Below, piece after piece: positions 23,020 through 32,997 of a DNA stretch of 64,000 nucleotides. Both the position numbers and the translations under genes were made by a program. The number at the start of each line of letters is the position of its first letter. Positions within the stretch are counted from its first letter, which is position 1. The DNA comes from Oscillospiraceae bacterium (GTDB lineage: Bacteria; Bacillota; Clostridia; Oscillospirales; Oscillospiraceae): contig JAAWNQ010000002.1 in NCBI GenBank assembly GCA_022799035.1, positions 62,001 through 126,000 of the forward strand, given 5' to 3'. The notes under the pieces were generated by a model that saw only the letters and a program-made list of their open reading frames with translations, did no database searches and was not told the DNA's origin.

Positions 23020-23445
23020 ATGGCACAGAAAATCACCGGATATGTGAAACTGCAAATTCCCGCCGGCAAGGCAACTCCGGCCCCCCCCGTTGGCCCCGCC
23101 CTTGGTCAGCACGGCATCAACATCGCCGCCTTCACCAAGGAGTTCAATGAGCGGACCAAGAACGACGGCGGCCTGCTGATCCCCGTGGTCATCACCGTTT
23201 ACGCTGACCGCTCCTTCTCCTTCATCACCAAGACCCCCCCTGCCGCCGTCCTCATCAAGAAGGCCTGCGGTCTGGACAAGGCCTCCGGTGTTCCCAACAA
23301 GGAGAAGGTCGCCACCATCAGCAAGGAAGACATCCGCAAGATCGCGGAGCAGAAGATGCCTGACCTCAACGCTGCCAGCATCGAGGCGGCCATGAGCATG
23401 ATCGCCGGTACCGCCCGCTCCATGGGCGTCATCGTGGGCGACTAA
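23020..23445 (+). CDS. rplK: 50S ribosomal protein L11
   Basis: A 141-residue protein beginning [20 protein letters not shown], with the [14 protein letters not shown] motif and the rRNA-binding C-terminal domain ([39 protein letters not shown]). L11 forms the GTPase-associated stalk base with L10 and is needed for stringent-response sensing. AGGAGG precedes the ATG at 23020; an in-frame ATG 12 bases upstream is too close to it. Confidence 0.97.
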   Translation: MAQKITGYVKLQIPAGKATPAPPVGPALGQHGINIAAFTKEFNERTKNDGGLLIPVVITVYADRSFSFITKTPPAAVLIKKACGLDKASGVPNKEKVATISKEDIRKIAEQKMPDLNAASIEAAMSMIAGTARSMGVIVGD

Positions 23446-23464
23446 GGCGAGGAGGTACAGAGAT

Positions 23465-24157
23465 ATGTTTAGAGGTAAGAAGTATCAGAACGGTGCCAAG
23501 CTTATCGACAAGGCCGCCGCTTACGACGTGAAGGAGGCCATGGACCTGGTGGTCAAGGCCGCTCCCGCCAAGTTCGACGAGACCGTGGAACTCCACGTGA
23601 AGCTGGGCGTTGACTCCCGTCACGCCGATCAGCAGGTCCGTGGTGCCATCGTTCTCCCCCACGGTACCGGCAAGACCCAGCGGGTGCTGGTCTTTGCCAA
23701 GGGTGACAAGGCCGACGCCGCCAAGGAAGCCGGCGCCGACTACGTGGGCGAGATGGATCTGGTGGAGAAGATCCAGAAGGAAAACTGGTTCGACTTTGAC
23801 GTGGTGGTCGCCAGCCCCGATATGATGGGTTTGGTGGGCCGTCTGGGTAAGGTCCTGGGCCCCAAGGGCCTGATGCCCTCCCCCAAGGCCGGCACCGTCA
23901 CCCCCGACGTGGCCAAGGCCGTGCAGGAGGTCAAGGCCGGTAAGGTGGAGTACCGTCTGGACAAGACCAACATCATCCACTGCCCCATCGGCAAGGTCTC
24001 CTTTGGCACCGAGAAGCTCACCGAGAACCTGAACGCTCTCATGGGCGCCATCATCAAGGCAAAGCCTTCCGCCGCCAAGGGCACCTATGTCCGTTCCTGC
24101 GTGGCCGCCTCCACCATGGGCCCCGGCGTGAAGCTGAACGCCGCTAAGTTCGTGTAA
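23465..24157 (+). CDS. rplA: 50S ribosomal protein L1
   Basis: A 230-residue protein: [20 protein letters not shown], with [20 protein letters not shown], the [20 protein letters not shown] motif and the C-terminal [21 protein letters not shown]1 forms the mobile L1 stalk and in many bacteria represses its own operon. It ends the operon before the terminator at 24181. Confidence 0.97.
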   Translation: MFRGKKYQNGAKLIDKAAAYDVKEAMDLVVKAAPAKFDETVELHVKLGVDSRHADQQVRGAIVLPHGTGKTQRVLVFAKGDKADAAKEAGADYVGEMDLVEKIQKENWFDFDVVVASPDMMGLVGRLGKVLGPKGLMPSPKAGTVTPDVAKAVQEVKAGKVEYRLDKTNIIHCPIGKVSFGTEKLTENLNALMGAIIKAKPSAAKGTYVRSCVAASTMGPGVKLNAAKFV

Positions 24158-24180
24158 GCAAGGGAATATCCCTGAATGCA

Positions 24181-24217
24181 AAAAGATCCGCCGGCCTATG
24201 GCCGGCGGATCTTTTTG
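24181..24217 (+). terminator. terminator after rplA
   Basis: Stem AAAAGATCCGCCGGCC / GGCCGGCGGATCTTTTT with T tail. On the minus strand it could also end the pyr operon. Confidence 0.9.
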
Positions 24218-24283
24218 TCTATCTGAAACGCTCTCCAAAAAAGTAGTCCGGGTCGGGCCCTATCCCCCCGCTCCCCGCTATCC

Positions 24284-25372
24284 TTATTGGATCTCTGTCT
24301 CGCAATATTTGCAGCGGTAGGTTCCCTTTTTCTTGTCCGCCAGGAAAAACACATGGTCCAGTTCCTGCTCCACAGCGGTGATACAGCGGGGGTTGGTACA
24401 CCGCAGCACATTCACCATCTTCTCCGGCTGCCAGGGCTCCTCCTCCCTGCCGGCCCCCGGGATCAGACCCAAAAGCATCATGATCAGGGCCATCCGCATG
24501 ATCTTCCCATTGAAGACCTGTTTGAAATAGCAGGCCCTGGGATCCTTGTCCACCGCCACGCTGATCTCATTGACCCGGGGCAGGGGGTGAAGCACCGACA
24601 GATCCCCCTTGGCCCCCTCCAGCTTCTCCGCGGTGAGAATGTAGCTGTCCTTGAGCCGGAGGTATTCCTCCTCACTGGAAAATCTCTCCCGCTGGACCCG
24701 GGTCATATAGAGGATATCCAGTTCCGGCAGGGCGCTCTCCAGATCGGCGGTCTCGGTATAGGGGAGCCCCTGGGCCTCCAGAATATCGGTCTTCACATAG
24801 GAGGGGACCTTCAGTTCCGGCGGGGAGATCAGGACCACCCTGATCCCCGTGTAGCGGCTCATGGCGGCGATGAGGGAGTGGACGGTCCGTCCGTATTTCA
24901 AATCTCCACACAGGCCGACGGTCAGGTCCTGAAGCCGTCCCTTCTCCCGCTGGATGGTAAGCAGATCTGCCAGGGTCTGGGTGGGGTGGTTGTGCCCCCC
25001 ATCCCCGGCATTGATCACCGGGACGGTGGCATTCTCCGCCGCCACCAGGGGCGCCCCCTCCTTGGGGTGACGCATGGCGATGATATCGGCATAGCAGCTA
25101 ATGACCTGGGCCGTGTCGGCCACGCTCTCCCCCTTGCTGGCTGAGGAGGAGTTGGCTGAAGAGAAGCCGATGACCTGCCCCCCCAGCTCATACATGGCGG
25201 CCTCAAAGCTGAGACGGGTCCGGGTGGAGGGCTCAAAGAACAGGGTTGCCAGCTTTTTCCCCTGGCACACGTGGGCAAACCGCTGGGGCTCGGCAATGAT
25301 CTCATTCGCCGTGTCCAGAAGGGTCTGGATCTCCCCTACCGAAAGATCGGTAATACTGATCAAACTTCTCAT
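24284..25372 (-). CDS. pyrB: aspartate carbamoyltransferase fused to a PyrI-type zinc domain
   Basis: A 362-residue protein. Residues 1-305 are a complete catalytic chain: [16 protein letters not shown] (carbamoyl-phosphate loop), [26 protein letters not shown] and HPLPRVNEI. Residues ~318-362 add a second module with Cys325, Cys330, Cys354 and Cys357 (RCTNPRC, YRCKYC). This spacing (5, 24, 3) is the same as the zinc ligands 109/114/138/141 of E. coli PyrI, but the nucleotide-binding half of PyrI is missing. So the catalytic and zinc domains that normally meet across subunits are one chain, and CTP/ATP allostery is not expected. The ATG overlaps the pyrE stop by four bases; it is the last gene of the operon. 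Confidence 0.92.
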   Translation of the reverse strand: MRSLISITDLSVGEIQTLLDTANEIIAEPQRFAHVCQGKKLATLFFEPSTRTRLSFEAAMYELGGQVIGFSSANSSSASKGESVADTAQVISCYADIIAMRHPKEGAPLVAAENATVPVINAGDGGHNHPTQTLADLLTIQREKGRLQDLTVGLCGDLKYGRTVHSLIAAMSRYTGIRVVLISPPELKVPSYVKTDILEAQGLPYTETADLESALPELDILYMTRVQRERFSSEEEYLRLKDSYILTAEKLEGAKGDLSVLHPLPRVNEISVAVDKDPRACYFKQVFNGKIMRMALIMMLLGLIPGAGREEEPWQPEKMVNVLRCTNPRCITAVEQELDHVFFLADKKKGTYRCKYCETEIQ

Positions 25373-26001
25373 GCGGTGATCCAGCTTTCGTCGGAAGGAT
25401 CGTCCCGGAAGGCCAGAAGCCGCCGGACGTCGGAGGGGTCAATATAGTTCTCCTGGGCAGCCACCTGGGCCATGGTGTCAAAATCACACAGGCTCACATT
25501 TTTGACGTCAGCCTGGGCCAGACGCTCCAGGCCCTTTCTCATGCCGTAGGTGAAGATGCTCACGATCCCCAACACCTCTCCCCCGGCCTCCCGGATGGCC
25601 TCCACCACCTCTATGACGCTGCCGCCGGTGGAGATCAGGTCCTCCACCACAACCACCTTCTGCCCAGGCTCCAGCCTGCCCTCAATGCGGTTGTTCCGGC
25701 CATGGTCCTTGGTGCTTCCCCGGACATAGCCCATGGGAAGACCCAGCAGATGCCCGGCGATGGCGGCATGGGCGATCCCGGCGGTGCTGGTCCCCATAAG
25801 GACCTCCGCCTGGGGATACTCCCGGCGAATGGTTTCGGCAATGGCGGTCTCCACCCGGTTCCGGACCTCCGGAGCGGTCAGGATCAGGCGGTTATCACAG
25901 TAGACCGGGCTTTTGATGCCGCTGGCCCAGGTAAAGGGCTCCTGGGGGCGGAAAAAGACAGCGCGGATAGACAGCAGGTCCCGGGCGATCTGTTCTTTCA
26001 T
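25369..26001 (-). CDS. pyrE: orotate phosphoribosyltransferase
   Basis: A 210-residue type I PRTase converting orotate and PRPP to OMP. Seen: [18 protein letters not shown] (orotate/PRPP contacts), [19 protein letters not shown], the flexible-loop lysine/histidine [11 protein letters not shown], and the PRPP-binding [25 protein letters not shown] is six bases before the ATG at 26001; a GTG nine bases earlier overlaps that site. It overlaps pyrB by ATGA. Confidence 0.95.
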   Translation of the reverse strand: MKEQIARDLLSIRAVFFRPQEPFTWASGIKSPVYCDNRLILTAPEVRNRVETAIAETIRREYPQAEVLMGTSTAGIAHAAIAGHLLGLPMGYVRGSTKDHGRNNRIEGRLEPGQKVVVVEDLISTGGSVIEVVEAIREAGGEVLGIVSIFTYGMRKGLERLAQADVKNVSLCDFDTMAQVAAQENYIDPSDVRRLLAFRDDPSDESWITA

Positions 26002-26029
26002 TCTGGTCACCTCATATTATATTTTTTGA

Positions 26030-26731
26030 TTATTTCCCCAAAAACTCCCGGCAGCAGCGCTCCCATGCCTCCACCGGATCCTCGGCGGCGGTGATGGGCC
26101 GGCCCACCACGATATAGTCCGAGCCCAGCTCCCTGGCCCGCTCGGGGGTGGCAACTCTCTTTTGATCCCCCACATCCCCACCGGCAAAGCGGACCCCGGG
26201 GGTCACGGTGAGGAAGCTTTCCCCGCAGGCTTCGTGGATCTGCCCCGCCTCCAGACAGGAACAGACCACCCCATCCAGTCCCGCCGCCGCCGCGGTGCGG
26301 GCATAGTGGCGCACCACCTGGTCCAGGGGCTTTTCAATGAGCAGGTCCCGCTCCATGGCGCCCTGGTCGGTGGAGGTCAGTTGGGTCACCGCGATAAGCA
26401 GAGGCCGGGTACCGTCAGGCCGGGTGAGGCCCTCCAGGGCGGCCTCCATCATGGCCCGGGTCCCCGCGGCGTGGAGGTTGCAGATATCCACATCCAAAGC
26501 GGAGAGGACTGTCATGGCCTTCTTCACCGTATTGGGGATGTCATGGAGCTTCAGGTCCAGAAAGATCCGGTGGCCCCGTTCCTTGATCTCCCGGACGATC
26601 TGGGGTCCCGCCCCGTAAAACAGTTCCATCCCGATCTTCACAAAGGGCTTTTGCCCGGAAAACCGGTCCAGAAAATCCAGGGTCTGCTCCCGGCTGGGGA
26701 AGTCACATGCGATGATCACGTCTTTAGCCAT
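26030..26731 (-). CDS. pyrF: orotidine 5'-phosphate decarboxylase
   Basis: A 233-residue TIM-barrel enzyme making UMP. Motifs: [37 protein letters not shown], the catalytic network [17 protein letters not shown] (D-x-K-x2-D), [19 protein letters not shown], and [24 protein letters not shown] precedes the ATG at 26731, which overlaps the end of pyrD by eight bases. Confidence 0.96.
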   Translation of the reverse strand: MAKDVIIACDFPSREQTLDFLDRFSGQKPFVKIGMELFYGAGPQIVREIKERGHRIFLDLKLHDIPNTVKKAMTVLSALDVDICNLHAAGTRAMMEAALEGLTRPDGTRPLLIAVTQLTSTDQGAMERDLLIEKPLDQVVRHYARTAAAAGLDGVVCSCLEAGQIHEACGESFLTVTPGVRFAGGDVGDQKRVATPERARELGSDYIVVGRPITAAEDPVEAWERCCREFLGK

Positions 26732-27644
26732 GATGGGCACCTCCAATAATTTCTTTGAGGGAACCGATCCCCAACTCCTCCATGACCTGGGGCAGTTCCT
26801 CTATGATCCTCTTACAGGCATAGGGATCGGTCAGGTTGGCCGCACCCACCCCCACGGCGGTAGCACCGGCCATCATCATTTCGATCACGTCCCGGGCCGT
26901 CTCCACCCCACCCATACCTACGATGGGCAGTTTGACCGCCTCATAGACCTGCCAGACCATCCGAAGGGCGATGGGAAAGACCGCCCCTCCTGAAAGGCCC
27001 CCGGTGGTGTTTCCCAGCAAGGGCCGCCGCCGGCACAGATCCAGCCGCATCCCCAAAAGGGTGTTGATCAGGCTCAGGCCGTCGGCCCCCGCCCCGGCGC
27101 AAGCCCTGGCGATCTCGGTAATATCGGTGACATTGGGAGACAGCTTCATGATCACCGGCTTGTCCCCCGCGACTCTTTTTACCGCCTCCGTCACCTGGGC
27201 CGCCCCTTGGGATGTGGTCCCAAAGGCCAACCCTCCGGCATGGACGTTGGGGCAGCTAATATTCACCTCCAGCCAACCTACCTGGGGGCAGGCCGCCAGC
27301 CTTTCCGCCACCGTCACATACTCCTCCACAGTGCTGCCGCAAACGTTGGCCATCACCGGCTTGTGAAAGATTTTGGCCAGGGCGGGAAGCTCCTCCCCGA
27401 CCACCGCCTCCACACCCGGATTTTGAAGCCCCACCGCGTTGAGCATTCCCCCCATGGTCTCAGCGATACGGGGGGTAGGGTTGCCGAACCGGGGCTGGGC
27501 GGTGGTCCCCTTAAAGGAGAAGGTCCCCAGCAGGTCGATATCGTAAAGCTGGGCAAACTCCTGCCCATAGCCGAAGGTCCCGCTGGCGGGGATAAGAGGG
27601 TTGCTCAGGGGCAGCCCACACAAGGTCACCTGGGTATCTACCAT
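26724..27644 (-). CDS. pyrD: dihydroorotate dehydrogenase, class 1B catalytic subunit
   Basis: A 306-residue FMN enzyme. [15 protein letters not shown] at the N-terminus, [13 protein letters not shown], and the class-1 active-site cysteine in [18 protein letters not shown]; then KLSPNVTDI and [30 protein letters not shown] (quoted in part: [18 protein letters not shown]) for FMN phosphate. The NAD-dependent type 1B assignment follows from pyrK, which overlaps its start. The product works as a PyrD2-PyrK2 heterotetramer. Confidence 0.95.
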   Translation of the reverse strand: MVDTQVTLCGLPLSNPLIPASGTFGYGQEFAQLYDIDLLGTFSFKGTTAQPRFGNPTPRIAETMGGMLNAVGLQNPGVEAVVGEELPALAKIFHKPVMANVCGSTVEEYVTVAERLAACPQVGWLEVNISCPNVHAGGLAFGTTSQGAAQVTEAVKRVAGDKPVIMKLSPNVTDITEIARACAGAGADGLSLINTLLGMRLDLCRRRPLLGNTTGGLSGGAVFPIALRMVWQVYEAVKLPIVGMGGVETARDVIEMMMAGATAVGVGAANLTDPYACKRIIEELPQVMEELGIGSLKEIIGGAHHG

Positions 27645-28372
27645 AGGATCTCCTCCTTCACCAGCACCGGTCCGTCCTTGCAGATCCGTTTGCTGCCATA
27701 CTTGGTCTTGCAGGAGCAGCCCATACAGGCCCCAAAGCCGCAGCCCATCCTCTCTTCAAAGCTGAACTGTCCCGAGGTCTCGGAGAGCTGCCACACCGCC
27801 TTCAGCATGGGCTCGGGGCCGCAGGTATAAACGTAGGTATACTCCCCGGCCGCCTTCATCCCATCGGTGACAAGGCCCTTTTGGCCGTTGGAGCCGTCCT
27901 GGGTCCAGAGGTCCACTGTGGCCCCCAGATCCAGGAACTCCCGCTGGTAAAAGGCCTCCTCCAGGGAGGGGAACCCCAGCACCACGTGGGGCCTCCTCCC
28001 CTGCTGTACCAGTCGACGGCAGAGCAGATAGAGAGGGGGGACCCCCACGCCGCCCCCCACCAGGAGAGGCCGATCCCCCGCAGGGGCAAGGTCATACCCG
28101 TTGCCAAGGCCGGTGAGCAGGTCCAGACTTTTCCCCGGCTCATAGCCGCTCATGGCCCGGGTCCCCTCCCCCACCACCTTGTAGACCAGCCGCAGCCGGT
28201 CTCCCTCCACATCGCACACCGAAATGGGCCGGCGGAGGAATTTCCCCTCCAGCCGCAGGTTGACAAACTGGCCGGGGGCGGTGATGGCGGAGGTGTCCCC
28301 CTCCAGGTCCATCTGCCATACCGACCCGGTCAGAGGGACGTTCTCCCGCAGAACAAACAGGTTTTCTTTCAT
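27638..28372 (-). CDS. pyrK: dihydroorotate dehydrogenase electron transfer subunit
   Basis: A 244-residue FAD and [2Fe-2S] protein passing electrons from PyrD to NAD+. The FAD-binding region is LRRPISVCDVEGDRLRLVYK with the NAD-binding GGGVGVPPLYLLCRRL, and the C-terminal cluster motif is GCGFGACMGCSCKTKYG ... RICKDGPV (four Cys). It overlaps carB by four bases upstream and pyrD by seven downstream. Confidence 0.95.
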   Translation of the reverse strand: MKENLFVLRENVPLTGSVWQMDLEGDTSAITAPGQFVNLRLEGKFLRRPISVCDVEGDRLRLVYKVVGEGTRAMSGYEPGKSLDLLTGLGNGYDLAPAGDRPLLVGGGVGVPPLYLLCRRLVQQGRRPHVVLGFPSLEEAFYQREFLDLGATVDLWTQDGSNGQKGLVTDGMKAAGEYTYVYTCGPEPMLKAVWQLSETSGQFSFEERMGCGFGACMGCSCKTKYGSKRICKDGPVLVKEEILW

Positions 28373-31300
28373 GCCCTTCCCCCCGCGTCGATGGTGGAAA
28401 TGGTCAGGGTGGTCTCCTCCAGCACGTCCAGCAGCACCTTTACCGTATCCAGGGAGGTGAACAGGGGCACGTCGTTCTCCACCGACAGCCGGCGGATCAT
28501 GTACCCGTCCGCCGTCACCTCGGGGGAACTGATATCCCTGGTGTTGAGCACATAGGCGATATGTCCCTGACGAAGGGCGTTGGGGATATCCTCACTTCCT
28601 CCGGAGGGACCGCCGCCGCCGATCTTGTTCAGCACCCTTGTGCGGATACCCTGCTCCTTCAGGAAGCGGGCGGTACCCCGGGTGGCCTCAATATTGAAGC
28701 CCAGGTTATAGAACCGGCGGATCAGGGGCAGGGCCTCCTCCTTATCGGCGTCGGCGATGGTCGCCAGGACGGTGCCGTAATTTTGAAGCTTCATCCCCGA
28801 AGCCTGAAGGGCTTTATAGACCGCCCGGTAGAGGGTATCGTCATAGCCGATGGCCTCTCCGGTGGACTTCATCTCCGGGGAGAGGTAGGTGTCCAGGCCC
28901 CGGATCTTGGCGAAGGAGAACACCGGTGCCTTCACGAACCATCGCTTTTTCTCCTGGGGATAGAGGGTAAAGATCCCCTGCTCCTTTAGACTGACCCCCA
29001 AGATCACGTTGGTGGCGATATCGGCCAAGCTGTACCCCGTGGCCTTGCTCAGGAAGGGCACCGTCCGGGAGGACCGAGGGTTCACTTCGATAATATAGAC
29101 CTTCTCCTCCCGGTCCACGATGAACTGGATGTTATAGAGTCCCACGATCCCCAGACCCAGGCCCAGCTTTTTGGCGTAGGTCAGGATGGTCCCCTTCACC
29201 TTGTCCGAAATGCTGAAGGAGGGGTAGACGCTGATGGAGTCCCCCGAGTGAACGCCGGTGCGCTCCACAAGCTCCATGATGCCGGGGACAAACACATCCT
29301 GGCCGTCGCAGATGGCGTCCACCTCCACCTCCTTGCCCACGATGTAGTGATCCACCAGCACCGGCTTATCCTCGTCCACCTCCACAGCGGTCTTCAGGTA
29401 GCCGCAGAGCTGGTCCTCGTTAGCCACGATCTGCATGGCCCTCCCTCCCAGCACAAAGCTGGGCCGGACCAGCACCGGATAGCCCACCGTCTTGGCCGCC
29501 TCCAGCCCCGCCTGGATGCTGGTCACCGCCTGTCCCGCCGACTGGGGGATCTCCAGCCGCTTCAGGATCTTTTCAAACTTGTCCCGGTCCTCGGCGTTCT
29601 CAATGGCCTGAACGCTGGTGCCGATAATGTTCACCCCCCGGTCCTGGAGGGGGGCGGCCAGATTGATGGCCGTCTGTCCGCCCAGGGAGGCGATCACATC
29701 CATGGCGTTTTCAAAGAGGAGAATGTTCATCACATCCTCCACCGTCAAGGGCTCAAAGTAGAGCTTGTCCGCGGTGGTATAGTCGGTAGAGACCGTCTCC
29801 GGGTTATTGTTGATGATGATAGCCTCATACCCCGCCTTTTTGATGGTGGAGACCGCGTGGACGGTGGAGTAGTCGAACTCCACCCCCTGCCCGATGCGGA
29901 TGGGTCCCGCCCCCAGCACTACGCACTTTTTCCGCTGAGTCACCACAGACTGGCTCTCCTCCGCCCCATAGGTGGAATAGAAATAGGGGATGTAGGCTCC
30001 TGTGTGGCAGGTATCCACCATCCGGAAGGCGGGGAATATCCCCTCCTGCCTCCGCCGCTGCCAGACCTCCCGCTCCTTCTCTCCCCATAGCTGGGCAATA
30101 TACTGGTCGGAGAAGCCCAGGGCCTTGGCCCGCTTCAACAGGGGGATATCTCCCGGGGCCTCTTTCAGTTTTCCTTCCATCTCCACAATGCCCTTGAGGC
30201 TCTCCAAGAACAGAGGGGTGACCGCCGTAACCTCATGGAGCTCCTCCACCGAGGTCCCCAGCCGGAGAAGCTGCGCCATGGCGTAGATCCCGTCATAGCA
30301 AAACTCCCCAACATAGGCCAGCAGCTCCTCCCGGCTCATGTTGTCAAACTTGGGCATATGGAAATGGCACACCCCGATCTCCAGGGAGCGCACCGCCTTC
30401 AAGAGGGCCTCCTCCAGGTTGGCGCCGATGCCCATGACCTCCCCGGTGGCCTTCATCTGGGTACCCAGCTTATTGCTGGCCGAGGCAAACTTGTCAAAGG
30501 GGAACCGGGGCAACTTGGCCACCACATAATCCAGCTTGGGCTCAAAGGCAGCGTTAGTATTGGCAATGGGGATCTCCTCCAGGCTCATCCCCACAGCGAT
30601 CTTCGCTGTGACCCGGGCAATGGGATAGCCGCTGGCCTTGCTGGCAAGGGCCGAGGACCGGGACACCCGGGGGTTCACCTCTATAAGGAAATATTCCGAG
30701 GTCTTGGGGTCCAAGGCATACTGGACATTGCACCCGCCCTCAATCTTCAACGCCCGGATGATCTTGATGGCGCTGTCATTGAGCATTTTCAAGTCATGAT
30801 CGTTCAGGCTCATGATAGGGGCCACCACAACGGAATCCCCCGTATGTACCCCCACAGGATCCACATTCTCCATGCCGCAGATGGTAATGGCGTGATCGCT
30901 CCCATCCCGCATGACCTCAAATTCGATCTCTTTATAGCCCCGGACGCTCTTTTCTACCAGCACCTGATGGACCGGGGAGAGGTGAAAGGCGTGGGCGGCC
31001 ACCTCCCGAAGCTCCGCCTCATCATAGGCGAAGCCGCCCCCCGTTCCTCCCAGAGTAAAAGCGGGACGAAGCACCACCGGGTAACCGATGGCCCCGGCGG
31101 CCTCCACCGCCTCCTCCAGGGAGTAGGTGATCCGGGAGGGGATGACCGGCTCCCCGATCTCCTGGCACAGTTCCTTAAACAGCTCCCTGTCCTCCGCCCT
31201 CTGGATGCTTTCGCTGGAGGTGCCCAGAAGCTGGGTCTGGCACTCCTTCAGGATCCCCTTCTTCTCCAACTGGATGGCCAGATTCAGTCCCGTCTGCCCC

Positions 31301-31572
31301 CCGATCCCGGGGATGATGGCGTCGGGCCGCTCATACCGGAGGATCCGGGCCACATACTCCAAAGTCAGGGGCTCCATATACACCTTGTCCGCAATGGTGG
31401 TGTCGGTCATGATGGTGGCCGGGTTGGAGTTCACCAGCACCACCTCATAGCCCTCCTCCTTCAAAGCCAGACAGGCCTGGGTCCCCGCGTAGTCAAACTC
31501 CGCCGCCTGTCCGATCACGATAGGGCCTGAGCCGATGATCATGATTTTCTTCAAATCTTTCCGCTTTGCCAT
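28369..31572 (-). CDS. carB: carbamoyl-phosphate synthase large subunit
   Basis: A 1067-residue enzyme of standard length. Two homologous halves each carry an ATP-grasp domain: N-terminal half with IMIIGSGPIVIGQAAEFDYAG and ALASKASGYPIA; C-terminal half with GAGPIRIGQGVEFDYSTVHA and ATGYSLADIATNVILG. The end (~930-1067) is the MGS-like regulatory domain. It makes carbamoyl phosphate from bicarbonate, ATP and ammonia supplied by the glutaminase subunit CarA. carA is not next to it and does not occur in this window. GGAGGAGG precedes the ATG. Confidence 0.97.
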   Translation of the reverse strand: MAKRKDLKKIMIIGSGPIVIGQAAEFDYAGTQACLALKEEGYEVVLVNSNPATIMTDTTIADKVYMEPLTLEYVARILRYERPDAIIPGIGGQTGLNLAIQLEKKGILKECQTQLLGTSSESIQRAEDRELFKELCQEIGEPVIPSRITYSLEEAVEAAGAIGYPVVLRPAFTLGGTGGGFAYDEAELREVAAHAFHLSPVHQVLVEKSVRGYKEIEFEVMRDGSDHAITICGMENVDPVGVHTGDSVVVAPIMSLNDHDLKMLNDSAIKIIRALKIEGGCNVQYALDPKTSEYFLIEVNPRVSRSSALASKASGYPIARVTAKIAVGMSLEEIPIANTNAAFEPKLDYVVAKLPRFPFDKFASASNKLGTQMKATGEVMGIGANLEEALLKAVRSLEIGVCHFHMPKFDNMSREELLAYVGEFCYDGIYAMAQLLRLGTSVEELHEVTAVTPLFLESLKGIVEMEGKLKEAPGDIPLLKRAKALGFSDQYIAQLWGEKEREVWQRRRQEGIFPAFRMVDTCHTGAYIPYFYSTYGAEESQSVVTQRKKCVVLGAGPIRIGQGVEFDYSTVHAVSTIKKAGYEAIIINNNPETVSTDYTTADKLYFEPLTVEDVMNILLFENAMDVIASLGGQTAINLAAPLQDRGVNIIGTSVQAIENAEDRDKFEKILKRLEIPQSAGQAVTSIQAGLEAAKTVGYPVLVRPSFVLGGRAMQIVANEDQLCGYLKTAVEVDEDKPVLVDHYIVGKEVEVDAICDGQDVFVPGIMELVERTGVHSGDSISVYPSFSISDKVKGTILTYAKKLGLGLGIVGLYNIQFIVDREEKVYIIEVNPRSSRTVPFLSKATGYSLADIATNVILGVSLKEQGIFTLYPQEKKRWFVKAPVFSFAKIRGLDTYLSPEMKSTGEAIGYDDTLYRAVYKALQASGMKLQNYGTVLATIADADKEEALPLIRRFYNLGFNIEATRGTARFLKEQGIRTRVLNKIGGGGPSGGSEDIPNALRQGHIAYVLNTRDISSPEVTADGYMIRRLSVENDVPLFTSLDTVKVLLDVLEETTLTISTIDAGGRA

Positions 31573-31590
31573 AAAAAAGCCTCCTCCATG

Positions 31591-32793
31591 CTATTCGGCT
31601 GTATAAACGATCTTTCCTCCGCACACGGTCCTTAGGCACCTGCCATAGACCCGCTCCCCCGCAAAGGGGGTTGCCTTTCCCTTGGAGGCGAATCGCTCCG
31701 GATCTACCGTCCACTCTCCCTCCAGATCCCAGACGCACTGGTCCCCCTCCAGTGGGATCCCAAACCTCCGCCGGGGGGCGTATGCCATCAGGTCGATGAG
31801 CCTGTCCAAAGGCAGGATCCCAGGGCGGGTCAGCTTGGTATACAGAATGGGAAAGGCGGTCTCCAATCCCACGACCCCAAAGGCGCTCTTTTCCAGCCCT
31901 CCGGCCTTCTCCTCCGCGGAGTGGGGGGCGTGGTCGGTGGCGATCATGTCGATGGTACCATCCAGGATCCCCTCCAAAAGGGCCTCCCGGTCGGCCTGGG
32001 AGCGAAGGGGGGGATTCATCTTGAACCGTCCTTCCTCCCGCAGATCCCCCTCGTCCAGCACCAGGTAGTGGGGTCCCGTCTCACAGGTCACGTCCACCCC
32101 CTGGGCCTTGGCCCTGCGGATCAGTTCCACGCTCTCTTTGGCGGACACGTGGCACACGTGATAGGGACAGCCCGTCTCCCGGGCCAGCTCCAGGTCCCGT
32201 TTGATCTGTAAATACTCACTCTCTGAGCAGATACCCCGGTGACCGTGGGCTGCGGCATAGGCTCCGTCGTGGATATACCCTCCCCGCAGCAGATCATTGA
32301 CCTCGCAATGGGCGGCCAGGATCTTTCCCAGAGCCTTTGTCCGCTCCATGGCCCGGCGCATCAGGCTGTCACTCTGCACCCCTCTGCCGTCGTCGGAAAA
32401 GGCGATCACCCCGGAGGCCATCCCCTCCAGGTCCGTCAGTTCCTCCCCCTTCTCCCCCACCGTGATGGCTCCGTAGGGGTAGACCCGGATGGAGGCTCTC
32501 TGCCGAATGGCCTCCAGCTCTACCTCCAGGTGTTCCGGGCTGTCCGGTACTGGATCCAGGTTGGGCATGGCGCACACCGCGGTGTAGCCTCCCCGGGCCG
32601 CCGCCCGGGTCCCGGTGGCCATGTCCTCCTTATAAAAAAATCCCGGCTCGCGAAAATGCACATGCACATCGCAAAAGCCGGGAAAAACAGAAACAGTGGA
32701 GCCATCAAAAACACCGTCGCCTCCAGTCTTCTGGAGGACAAAGCGCCCATCGCCTACTGCCGGGCTATAAAACTGATTGGAATGGTCCAGCAT
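31591..32793 (-). CDS. pyrC: dihydroorotase
   Basis: A 400-residue amidohydrolase closing carbamoyl aspartate to dihydroorotate. The metal motif is PGFCDVHVHFREPGF, followed by TGTRAAARGGYTAVCAMPNL, AHCEVNDLL, YHVCHVSAKESVELI, ETGPHYLVL, and the catalytic ATDHAPHSAEEK. The short N-terminal beta domain (~35 residues) is reduced relative to class I enzymes. Its ATG has AGGAGG five bases upstream and it is the first gene after the attenuator. Confidence 0.95.
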   Translation of the reverse strand: MLDHSNQFYSPAVGDGRFVLQKTGGDGVFDGSTVSVFPGFCDVHVHFREPGFFYKEDMATGTRAAARGGYTAVCAMPNLDPVPDSPEHLEVELEAIRQRASIRVYPYGAITVGEKGEELTDLEGMASGVIAFSDDGRGVQSDSLMRRAMERTKALGKILAAHCEVNDLLRGGYIHDGAYAAAHGHRGICSESEYLQIKRDLELARETGCPYHVCHVSAKESVELIRRAKAQGVDVTCETGPHYLVLDEGDLREEGRFKMNPPLRSQADREALLEGILDGTIDMIATDHAPHSAEEKAGGLEKSAFGVVGLETAFPILYTKLTRPGILPLDRLIDLMAYAPRRRFGIPLEGDQCVWDLEGEWTVDPERFASKGKATPFAGERVYGRCLRTVCGGKIVYTAE

Positions 32794-32813
32794 ATGCTCC
32801 TCCTATTCCCCAT

Positions 32814-32845
32814 AAAAAATCCCACGAGGCCTGATCTGCCGTGGG
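32814..32845 (-). terminator. attenuator in the pyr operon leader
   Basis: On the minus strand CCCACGGCAGAT ... TCGTGGG is followed by ATTTTTTAT, ending 20 bases before pyrC. It lies about 35 nt after the predicted transcript start, so it must be conditionally read through; a small upstream hairpin (TCTGCAGGAAGCAGA) may be part of the switch. The usual PyrR-binding loop is not recognisable. Confidence 0.75.
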
Positions 32846-32885
32846 AGTAAGATATGGTAGGTCTGCTTCCTGCAGATTTTTAGGA

Positions 32886-32914
32886 ATTATATCATAGGGC
32901 TTTGTCCCTGTCAA
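32886..32914 (-). promoter_or_regulatory. consensus promoter of the pyr operon
   Basis: On the minus strand TTGACA (32909-32914), 17-bp spacer, TATAAT (32886-32891): a perfect SigA match at both hexamers. Confidence 0.9.
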
Positions 32915-32958
32915 CCCACTCCCTCTAAATAAATATGGAGAAAAGTTTCCTTTTCCTC

Positions 32959-32987
32959 TTGACAAGCGGCAAGAGAAAGGATACAAT
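32959..32987 (+). promoter_or_regulatory. promoter of rplJ-rplL
   Basis: TTGACA (32959-32964), 17-bp spacer, TACAAT (32982-32987). It is divergent from the pyr promoter, 45 bp away. Confidence 0.85.
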
Positions 32988-32997
32988 GTTCAGCGTG

